Of a stretch of 64,000 nucleotides of DNA, positions 56,154 to 64,000 are shown one piece after another. Numbering within the stretch: position 1 is the first letter of the stretch; each line of letters opens with the position of its first letter. This DNA is from Dipteris shenzhenensis. Lineage: Eukaryota; Polypodiophyta; Polypodiopsida; Gleicheniales. The notes below the pieces were generated by a model. That model made no database searches, was not told the DNA's origin, and saw nothing but the letters and a program-made list of their open reading frames with translations. The DNA is taken from the NCBI GenBank assembly GCA_047967505.1, contig CM106539.1; one strand, 5' to 3'. Both the position numbers and the translations under genes were made by a program.

Positions 56154-59100
56154 AGAAATGAGCACCTTTTTGTGATGCAGCATATGGTTAACTCCATGTC
56201 AGGAGATGCTGCAGCTTGCAATGATGTTTGGTATGTTGATTCAGGTGCCTCTAACCACATGACCAGTCCTGGTGAGTGGTTTCATGATGTCAGAAATTTG
56301 GATAAGCCAGGTTATGTTGAAACAGGTGATGATACTGCGCACCCAATAACGCAGGTTGGTAAAGTGCCATTGGCTATGCAGGATGGCAAAACAAAGTACT
56401 TGGCAGATGTACTTCATGTTCCAAAAATCACTAAGAACCTGGTTTCAGTTGGCCAGATGGTTGAGCAAGGTCTGCAGGTTAGATTTAATCCTGATGGATG
56501 CTTTGTTGAGGACTTGAAAAATAAATGCCGCTTGGTTGCGAAAGGCAACAAAAATGGAAGAATGTTCACCTTGGATGTTGATATGCCTGAGGTGAAAGCT
56601 GCTATGTTTGCGCATGGGAGAGGTGTCATTGCAGATATTGAGATATGGCACAAGCGCATTGGGCACGTGAATATACAAAGGCTGAAATCTATGCAAACGA
56701 AAAACATTGTTGCAGGTTTGCCTAAATTCAGAGTTGAGGGAATGCAAAAGGTATGTGAAGCATGCCAAATGGGTAAGCAGGCCAGACATGCATTTCCCAA
56801 AAATGCTAAGGTGAGCAGAAGACCTTTGGAAGTGATCCATTCAGATGTTTGGACAACCAAAGCTGCTTCTATTGGTGGATGCCATTATTATGTGACGTTT
56901 ATTGATGACTACACTAGGAAGGTGTGGATTTATTTTATGAAGCACAAAAGTGAAGTGTTCAGCCATTTCAAGGCTTTTAAGGCCATGGTTGAAAAAGAGA
57001 AAGGTGTGCATATTAAAGTGCTAAGATCTGATGGAGGGGGAGAGTACTTTTCAGAAGAATTTTGTGAATATCTGAAAGAACAGGGAATTCAAAGGAAGTA
57101 CTCATGCAGGTCTACCCCTCAGCAGAATGGGGTTGCAGAAAGGAAGAACAGGCATATTGCAGAAGTAGGACGGGCGATCCTAAATGAGAAAAACATGCCT
57201 GATTATTTTTGGGCTGAAGCAGTAGCAACTGCTGTTTATATTATGAACAGAACCCCCACTGCAGCTGTCCATGGCATGACGCCTGAAGAAATGTATACAG
57301 GCCAAAAACCAGATATTTCTCACTTGAAGGTATTTGGTTGCATAGCTTATGTTCATGTTCCTGATGAGAAGAGAACAAAGCTGGATCCAAAGACAGAAAA
57401 CTGCATCTTTATTGGATATGCTCAGCACCAGAAAGGGTATCGCTGTTATAACCCTTCCACCCGCAAAATGCAAGTGAGCAGAGATGTTGTTTTTGATGAA
57501 ATGAGCAGCTGGTATGCACCAACTGTTATGGTAGGAGATGCAGATGCAGGAAATGGGAATGCTGCAATAAATGCAGAGCAGCAATCTCAAGCCTTGAGTG
57601 GACCCAGAGAGTCCTCTACTAGTGGATCTAATGCATGGACAGGGAGATTGAGATCTAGTGAATCATCACATGGCAGTCCTGATAGTGTTGTGCAGGTATC
57701 ACATAAGGGAAAAGAAAAAGTGGACCATGCTCCAGTGTTTGATGTGTCTGCTGGTAGCTCTCATGTTGATGGAGAGTCAAGTGGCTCTGAAATGAGCCTT
57801 GATGAGGAACTTGGGATTCCTTCTGTTGTTACACCTGGTGCAAGGAAAAGCAGGCATGATTTAAAGACTCCTGCAACTGATCCAGTTGTACGGAGGTCCA
57901 CTCGTATTAAGTATCCAGTTGACAGGCTGAGATATGATGGGTATACAGCACATCACTATGCTTATATGGTCAAGGTTCTAGAGGAGCCAGAGCCCACATG
58001 TTTTGAGGATGCAGCAGGGCATAAAAATTGGGAAGCAGCTATGGATGAAGAGATGGCTGCCTTCGATGCAAACCACACTTGGGATTTGATGCCTTTGCCT
58101 CATGATAAGAAGGCTATTGGCTGCAAGTGGGTTTACAAAGTAAAGCACAATGCTGATGGGTCTGTTAGCAGGTACAAGGCAAGATTGGTTGCCAAAGGTT
58201 TTGCACAGACATATGGAATTGACTATGAGGAAACTTTCAGCCCAGTTGCAAGGATGGCAACCGTGAGAGCAGTAATTGCTATGGCTGCTGCAAAGGGATG
58301 GTCTTTGCATCAGATGGATGTGAAAAATGCCTTCTTGCATGGTGATTTGCAGGAAGAGGTTTATATGATGCAGCCAGAAGGTTATGAGGATAAAGCACAC
58401 CCCGATTTTGTATGCAGGTTGCGCAAAGCCTTGTATGGCTTAAAACAGGCGCCGAGGGCATGGTCAGACAAGATAGGGCAATATCTTGTCACTATTGGAT
58501 TTCAGATTTCCAATTCAGATTTTTCACTTTATGTGAAAAGGACAAACAGAGGGATTGTGCTTATAGTCATCTATGTTGATGACTTGATTATTACAGGTGA
58601 TAGTGATGCAGAAATTAATGAAGTGAAGCTGCTGTTGAAGCAGAAATTTGAGATGAAGGATTTGGGAGAGCTGCGTTACTTCTTGGGCATTGAGGTTATT
58701 AGATCCCCGAGTGGGATATGGCTGTTGCAAAGGCAATACGGTTTGGACATGCTGTCCAAATATGGGATGACAGGCTGTAAGCCTATCTCTGTTCCATTGG
58801 AGCAGAATGTGAAGCTCAATGCAGAGTCAGGTGAGCTTCTTGAAGATATTACTATGTACAGGCGCATAGTAGGTAGCTTGATTTACATGACTATAACCCG
58901 ACCAGACTTGAGCTATGCTGTGGGGCTGGTGAGTCAGTTTATGCAGGCACCGAGGAAGCCACATTTGGATGCGGCTAGGCGCATACTGCGGTATGTGAAG
59001 TCCACATTGCATTATGGACTGTTTTATGAAGCTGGGTGTGCATTACAGGTACATGGATACACAGATGCTGACTGGGCTGGTAGTGTCTCAGACAGGAGAT

Positions 59101-59576
59101 CTACTAGTGGTTTTATGTTTTCCCTTGGGAGTGGTGCCATCAGTTGGAGCAGCAAGAAGCAGCCAACAGTTGCCTTGTCGAGCACAGAGGCTGAGTACAG
59201 GGGTGCAGCAATGGCTGCATGTGAGGTAGCTTGGTTACGGAAGCTACTTGCAGATATGGGACAGTCAGTTCATGCAGCAGTTGTCATTCATTGTGACAAC
59301 ATTAGCAGCATCATGCTTGCTAATAACCCAGTTTATCATGCTAGAACGAAGCACATTGAGGTGCATTATCACTTTGTGAGAGAGAAGGTTCTAGCTGGTG
59401 AGATTGATCTTGTCTATGTCAGCACTGAGGAGCAGGTGGCTGATATCTTTACGAAGGCATTGGGTACCGAGAAGCTTCGCAGATTTAGGAGCTTGCTTGG
59501 TGTACGTGAGATGGATTTGAGCTTGAGGGGGAGTGTTGAGATATCAAGCTCTATCCCCGACATATCTCCTGGATGA
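56154..59576 (+). CDS. Pol (PR-INT-RT-RNaseH) of element H, fully open
   Basis: 1,140 residues without a stop, in phase with gag. Numbered along the joined protein: protease DSGAS with Asp340; integrase zinc region [12 protein letters not shown]...CEACQMGKQ, then Asp542 (SDVWT), Asp604 (SDGGGEY) and Glu640 (NGVAERKNR), exactly 35 residues between the last two; RT with [13 protein letters not shown] (Asp1033) and YVDD at 1118-1121; RNase H with [27 protein letters not shown] and ADIFTKALG; stop at 59574. All catalytic residues I can check are present. As it stands it lacks its own start because the MITE separates it from gag. Confidence 0.95.
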   Translation, partial: RNEHLFVMQHMVNSMSGDAAACNDVWYVDSGASNHMTSPGEWFHDVRNLDKPGYVETGDDTAHPITQVGKVPLAMQDGKTKYLADVLHVPKITKNLVSVGQMVEQGLQVRFNPDGCFVEDLKNKCRLVAKGNKNGRMFTLDVDMPEVKAAMFAHGRGVIADIEIWHKRIGHVNIQRLKSMQTKNIVAGLPKFRVEGMQKVCEACQMGKQARHAFPKNAKVSRRPLEVIHSDVWTTKAASIGGCHYYVTFIDDYTRKVWIYFMKHKSEVFSHFKAFKAMVEKEKGVHIKVLRSDGGGEYFSEEFCEYLKEQGIQRKYSCRSTPQQNGVAERKNRHIAEVGRAILNEKNMPDYFWAEAVATAVYIMNRTPTAAVHGMTPEEMYTGQKPDISHLKVFGCIAYVHVPDEKRTKLDPKTENCIFIGYAQHQKGYRCYNPSTRKMQVSRDVVFDEMSSWYAPTVMVGDADAGNGNAAINAEQQSQALSGPRESSTSGSNAWTGRLRSSESSHGSPDSVVQVSHKGKEKVDHAPVFDVSAGSSHVDGESSGSEMSLDEELGIPSVVTPGARKSRHDLKTPATDPVVRRSTRIKYPVDRLRYDGYTAHHYAYMVKVLEEPEPTCFEDAAGHKNWEAAMDEEMAAFDANHTWDLMPLPHDKKAIGCKWVYKVKHNADGSVSRYKARLVAKGFAQTYGIDYEETFSPVARMATVRAVIAMAAAKGWSLHQMDVKNAFLHGDLQEEVYMMQPEGYEDKAHPDFVCRLRKALYGLKQAPRAWSDKIGQYLVTIGFQISNSDFSLYVKRTNRGIVLIVIYVDDLIITGDSDAEINEVKLLLKQKFEMKDLGELRYFLGIEVIRSPSGIWLLQRQYGLDMLSKYGMTGCKPISVPLEQNVKLNAESGELLEDITMYRRIVGSLIYMTITRPDLSYAVGLVSQFMQAPRKPHLDAARRILRYVKSTLHYGLFYEAGCALQVHGYTDADWAGSVSDRRSTSGFMFSLGSGAISWSSKKQPTVALSSTEAEYRGAAMAACEVAWLRKLLADMGQSVHAAVVIHCDNISSIMLANNPVYHARTKHIEVHYHFVREKVLAGEIDLVYVSTEEQVADIFTKALGTEKLRRFRSLLGVREMDLSLRGSVEISSSIPDISPG

Positions 59577-59780
59577 CTATCATTTATGTCACCGCCTATG
59601 TTAGTTGTACTCGTGGTGTAGTTAGACTACCACGTATGTTTTTGGTTTGGGTTCACATATGAACCACGTATTCTAGGTTTTGACATATAGGGTATTTCCC
59701 TCTTCTATTGTATTGTTGTTGTGTGCAAAAGTGAAGAAAGCTGAACTTGAGTCTCCTATCTCTCTCCCTTATTCTTTACA
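59534..59780 (+). repeat. 3' LTR of element H (247 bp)
   Basis: Identical to the 5' LTR as read. Preceded by GAGGGGGAG (polypurine tract). Confidence 0.95.
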
Positions 59781-59785
59781 CCATG

Positions 59786-60674
59786 AAGAGGCCTCGTTGA
59801 GCCAAAAGTATGTGCAATCTATCCTGAGAGTAGGCACAAGCTCCTGACTATGCATGTCGTACTGATTCGTCTATATATGGATAGATTAAACAAGACCAAG
59901 AATTGGGTTGTGGTCTTGAAATGCCTTACACTGATTCACAATGGTCTTCAAAAAGGTAGTTTCATATTTCGGGATCAGCTTAGCTTTTACCCAGCAAGGG
60001 GGGGGGGCAAAATTATTTGAACCTCACTAGTTTCAAGGATAATAGTAGTCCTGTGGCTTGGGAAGCATCTTCTTTTTCAAACTCTCAATGAAGTCACAAC
60101 AAACTTATTACCAATAGAGTCTCTACCTTCGGTGTTGTTGGCTGTGCCTCTGAGCTGGCTATTGAAGACTAGGAAGCCGCTTGGGTGCTGAAGGCCTTGG
60201 AGGTGGGTATAAAGGTTTGGCCCTTGATGTAAGGTGCTTGCAGAGAAGCCATTGTTTATGTTGCCATCTTGGTTAGGTCGCCTGGCCTATAGATGGAGCT
60301 GTCTTTTCTGCCTTGCACCAATCATAGTGGGTGTCATATTTGGCTTGGCCCTTGTAGTATTAGAGCAATTGATTGCTTACGAATGGAGTTCCTTGAGCCT
60401 TTGTTTGAAGCTTTTTCTCTTAGAGGCCGTGAATCAGGTTGAGCTTATCTGAGAAGGTCTTCGATACAGGAGGCCTTTACTAGAAGTTCATGATCAAGAC
60501 CTAGTTGGTTGTTTTAGCCACCACTAAGAGCATTAAGCTTTCTCTTCTCTCTCAAAGATCTCTCATTGGAGAATAACCTCTCACAATGGAAATGAATGCA
60601 TGGGAAACTTTCTCATATGGAATGAACCTCTCATGAACCTAGGCTCAGCTTAAATCTACACTACTCTGATACCA
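59786..60674 (-). other. Internal segment 1 of the array, right of H
   Basis: Continues internal segment 1 after the CCATG duplicate and matches 62131-63022. Ends with the primer site (60664-60674, CTCTGATACCA on the plus strand). Confidence 0.8.
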
Positions 60675-61054
60675 TAAAAAAATATGCGTGCCTTAGGATC
60701 GATGGAGCACTCTAAGGTGCATGGAACCTATGTGGAGACATGATGAACAGAAGAATCATGAGATGTACCTCAAGTCAATTAGGTTCCAAGATAGATTAGC
60801 TTAGACTCATAAATGGTATCTTGAGTGAATGTGCATTTTTCTACTCAACAATACATGATAGGCCTCTTATATATAGAGAGTGCCCTTTAGAATAGTCAAC
60901 ACTTGTGGGATCCTCTGATCCACAACTCTTCTTGTGGATATCCTTGATCCATATCTTTGCATCATGTAGTCCACATCCTAGGTTGGCTACTTTAATACAT
61001 TCCTATACCATACCATAGCCTCTAATTATGTGCTCATGGCACCATATCTCAACA
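60675..61054 (-). repeat. Array LTR 2 (380 bp), shared between two internal units
   Basis: Flanked by a primer site on its left and a polypurine tract on its right, so it serves as the 5' LTR of one unit and the 3' LTR of the next. The left end reads TA instead of TG. Confidence 0.88.
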
Positions 61055-63022
61055 CCTCCCCTTGGTGCCATGATCCATTGGCTACTGCAAGGTGGTCATA
61101 TGTGAGTTTACATTCCATCACCTCCCCTTAGTGCATACATTGCTAATTAAGGTGTTGAGATGTGGGTATTACAAGATCAAATCCTCCATTGGGTGCTTTC
61201 CTAGCTACTCTCAGGTGGTCAGGTTTGATTTACAAATGTGTGGGCTAAAGGTGGGAAGGTATTGATTCTCATTGCATGATGCTTTGTTCTTCCATGTGCC
61301 TTAATTCTTTATGTGTGGATGTCATGCTTTGTGTTATGGTCATCTCATGCATTTGTTCTTTAAATGGCATGCTTTGTGCATTCATGTGTTGCTTTTCCAT
61401 TTGTTGCAAAGGTTTCATCATCATGAGCTTTGTTTTCCTTCAATGGCAGTGTCGAATTGCTAACAATGATTTTGACTTGACACGTGCGCAGAGCTTGAAA
61501 ATACAATCACTTTTCCTTTTTGGACTTAGTGCAAATTCTTTCTGGACAGGAAGTTATGGCTCATCGAAGTTTTGATAAAAAAAGGGCCATTGATGATGTG
61601 GCACATACTGTACACATGTAGCTTTCGAATTGTGCTTAGTAAGGGATTATGCTTAGGTCACACTATGCCATGTGGCATGCCTTTGGCTAACCCCTAGCTA
61701 CTTGAACCAAACCATGATTACTTTCAATCCCCCACCTGTCTGTTAGTGGGGTTGCCACATGTCCTAAGGCTGATCCTTGAGTGTGGGCTACGACTAAACT
61801 ATGATTGTAGATTTGAGTTTCGGAAGGCTTTTGGAGATGCAGGATTTGAGGATGGCTTCCCGTGCTCTCTACTTCATGACACTTTACACCTTACTTGCAG
61901 CCACCTCGCTCCTCTAGCCAGATTGTTCTGCACATCTCTAGAGTATTCAATGCAATTTCATCTACAACTACATACTCTAGAGCGGCTAATGGTAAGATGG
62001 ATAAGGAGGGGAATGAGAGTGAGAATGAGGATGGTTTTTGGAAATCTGAAGGATAAAGTGGCCATTGGGGGGGGAAGCAAGGAGCCGCTTCACGAACCTA
62101 CATGTAGCCTTGATTTGCACAACGAGCCATGAAGAGGCCCCGTTGAGCCAAAAGTATGTGCAATCTGTCCTGAGTGTAGGCACAAGCTCCCAACTATGCA
62201 TGTCGTACTACTCCGTCTACATACAGATAGATTAAACAAGACCAAGAGTTGGGCTGTGGTCTTGAAATGCCTTACACTAATTCACAACGGTCTTCGAAGT
62301 GGTAATTTCATATTTTGGGACTAGCTTAGCTTTTACCCAGCAAGGGGGGGCCTAAAATTACTTTAACCTGACTAGTTTTAGGGATAATAGTAGTCCTTTG
62401 GCTTGGGAAGCATCTTCTTTTGCAGACTCTAAATGGAGACTTATTCTTAACAGAGTCTCTGCCTTTCATGTTGTTGACTGTGCCTCTGATGTGGTCATTG
62501 AAGACTAGGAAGCCACTTGGCTGCTGAAGGCCTTGGAGTTGGGCATCAAGGTCTGCCCTTGATGTAAGGTGCTTGCAAAGAAGCCGTTGTTCATATTGCC
62601 ATCCTGGTTAGGTCGCCTGGCCTATAGATGGAGCTGTCTTTTTTGCCTTGCACCAATCATAGTGGGTGAGTCTCATCTTTGGCTTGGCCCTTGTAGTACT
62701 AAAGCAATTGATTGCTTGCGGATGGAGTTCCTTGAGCCTTTGTCTGAAACTTTTACTCTCCCAAGAGGTAAGAGGCCATTACTCAAGTTGAGCTGACCTT
62801 AGAAGGTCTTTGAAACAGGAGGCGTTTGCTTGAAGTTGATGATCACAAGACTTAGTTGGTGGTTTTAGCCACCACTAAGAGCATTAAGCTTTCTCTTCTC
62901 TCTCAAAGATCTCCCACTCGAGAATAACCTCTCACAATGGAAAAGAATGGATGGGAAAATTTCTCATAAGGAATGGACCTCTCATGAACCTAGGCTCAAC
63001 TTAAACATATGCTCTGATACCA
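61055..63022 (-). other. Internal segment 2 of the array (1,968 bp)
   Basis: Noncoding by my reading. A plus-strand frame 61746-62132 matches the corresponding frame in segment 1 (DTLHL...PLARLFC...YSMQFHLQ...RWIRRG). Primer site 63011-63022. Confidence 0.75.
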
Positions 63023-63961
63023 TGACAAAATATGCATGCCTCAGGATCTATGGAGCGCTCTAAGGTGGATGGAACCTATGTGGAGGCAAGATGAAGAGAA
63101 GGCTCATGACATCTACCAATCAATTAGGAAAAAAGGAAACTAGTTTTGGGGCCTTTTATACTGGAAGGAAAATAGCAGTCCACCAATCAAAGGAGGGCCA
63201 ATGTAACATTGAAAAAATTACAAAAAAGGAAGAAAGTAGAAATATTGTCAAGTTTGCATTCAATGAGGATACTTGAGCTACTTTATTATATCTAATGCAC
63301 AGTGCAAAAATCCATTCTTTTGACATCACCGATGCATTTGAAGCAGGCCAAAACCCTCGAAATGACATTTGAAACACTGAAAATGGGCACCTGGAGGCTC
63401 GAAAAAGGCCAAAAAGGCCCCGTAAAAAAAGTGTCCTGAAGAAAGAAATTTGACAGGTTGGCTTCAGTATGCTTTTTTTGCAGGGCCTTTTTGGCCTTTT
63501 CCGAGCCTCTGGGTACCCATTTTCAGTGTTTCAAATGTCATTCAAAGGGTTTTGGCCCACTCCAGACGCGTCGACAATGTCAAAAGTATTGAATTCTACA
63601 CCATGTATCAGTGGAGTTATGTTGTATTTTAGTGTTTTACAGGAAAGAGAAATGAAGAAATTGTGAATTTCTCTTAGGGTCCCAAAATGAGCTCTCTCTT
63701 TTCCTAATGTTGGACTCATAAACAGAATCTTGAGTGAATGTGCATTTTTCTATTCAACAATACATGATAGGCCTCTTATATAGAGAGTGCCCTTTAGAAT
63801 AGTCAACACTTGTGGGATCCTTTGATCCACATCTCTCCTCATGGATATCCTTGATCCACATCTTTGAATCATGTAGTCCACATCCTAGGGTGGCTACTTT
63901 AATACATGCCTATACCATACCTTAACCTCTAATTATGTGCTCATGGAACCATATCTCAACA
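63023..63961 (-). repeat. Array LTR 3 with fold-back insertion (939 bp)
   Basis: Both ends match LTR 1 and LTR 2. The extra length comes from a segment at about 63123-63708. Followed at 63962 by the polypurine tract and a further internal unit. Confidence 0.85.
63123..63708. mobile_element. Fold-back / hairpin MITE inside LTR 3
   Basis: Outer ends are inverse (ATTAGGAAAA...TTTTCCTAAT), followed by imperfectly inverse GTTTTGGGGCC and GGTCCCAAAAT. A long inner hairpin has arms of about 104 nt (63317-63422 and 63483-63586), roughly 80-85% complementary by eye, around a 60-nt loop. No coding capacity; exact ends and target duplication uncertain. Confidence 0.7.
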
Positions 63962-64000
63962 TCTCCCCTTGGTGCCATGATCCATTGGCTACTGCAAGGT

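Larger units (their letters stand above)
54142..59780 (+). mobile_element. Ty1/copia element H, very young, with MITE
   Basis: LTRs 54142-54388 and 59534-59780 show no difference over 247 bp; target duplication CCATG (54137-54141 and 59781-59785). Its coding region would be a single 1,451-residue gag-pol if the MITE at 55899-56145 and one copy of its 8-bp duplication were absent. Same family as E but with LTRs 50 bp shorter. It is the best candidate for an autonomous source element that was active until the MITE landed. Confidence 0.97.
52656..64000 (-). mobile_element. Tandem array of a non-coding LTR element (LTR-int-LTR-int-LTR-int...)
   Basis: Three LTR copies (52656-53033, 60675-61054, 63023-63961) alternate with internal segments of about 2.0 kb (53034-60674 once element H is removed, and 61055-63022). 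A third internal segment begins at 63962 and leaves the window. Primer sites (TGGTATCAGAG on the minus strand) and polypurine tracts adjoin each LTR. The monomer is about 2.35 kb. No gag or pol was recognised, so this is a non-autonomous (LARD/TRIM-like) element amplified in tandem, probably by unequal LTR recombination. Confidence 0.88.

Noticed and set aside
60234-60452. ORF with hydrophobic stretch (LAYRWSCLFCLAPIIVGVIFGLALVVLEQ), also at 62569-62796
   Set aside because: Inside the noncoding array unit; the frame is lost in the second copy after GESHLW, so it does not look conserved as protein.

Overview
The window looks like an intergenic, repeat-filled stretch of a large plant nuclear genome. 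The evidence is Ty1/copia elements primed from initiator Met-tRNA (TGGTATCAGAGC primer sites), a plant LINE, CACTA (TNP2) and Helitron helicase relics, Ty3/gypsy debris and MITEs. A seed plant, possibly a gymnosperm, is my guess; the sequence does not fix the species. I found no convincing host gene, rRNA, tRNA or CRISPR. Nearly all coding capacity is transposon-derived.

Layout. 1-4428: 5' half of a minus-strand copia element (A), inserted in a deleted copia remnant (4429-5121). 5122-14922: a decayed plus-strand LINE ending in poly(A), split by copia element B (7984-13523, minus, TSD CTGCT). 14923-20930: a patchwork of LTR scraps, gypsy gag-protease, antisense gypsy gag, a 5'-truncated copia (C), a CACTA transposase piece and an old gag-only element (F). 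22225-23225: a palindromic 353-bp tandem repeat. 24378-33962: copia D (minus, TSD AGCAC), carrying copia E (25271-31264, plus, TSD CTTTG), which carries two 247-bp MITEs. 34440-35730: CACTA TNP2 with strong palindromes upstream. 36540-38350: a pyrimidine tract, then a Helitron helicase relic. 42913-48208: copia D-prime (minus, TSD TTTAC). 48876-51499: a young gag-only LTR element, G (plus, TSD TTTTA). 52656 to the window end: a tandem LTR-internal-LTR-internal-LTR array of a non-coding LTR element, invaded by copia H (54142-59780, TSD CCATG), which carries a third MITE copy.

The most interesting items are: (i) three nearly identical 247-bp MITEs with 8-bp target duplications, all inside gag-pol of one young copia family; (ii) a gag-only LTR retrotransposon lineage with at least two members here; (iii) a tandem LTR-sharing array; (iv) copia H, which has identical LTRs and a gag-pol frame broken only by the MITE; (v) the palindromic satellite and a fold-back element; (vi) a consistent CAG-to-TAG nonsense pattern in the dead copies, suggesting decay driven by CHG methylation.

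How the parts relate: G and F encode capsid-like Gag but no enzymes, so they must borrow reverse transcriptase and integrase from copia elements. H, and E before it, are plausible local sources. The MITE must borrow a transposase that is not encoded in this window.
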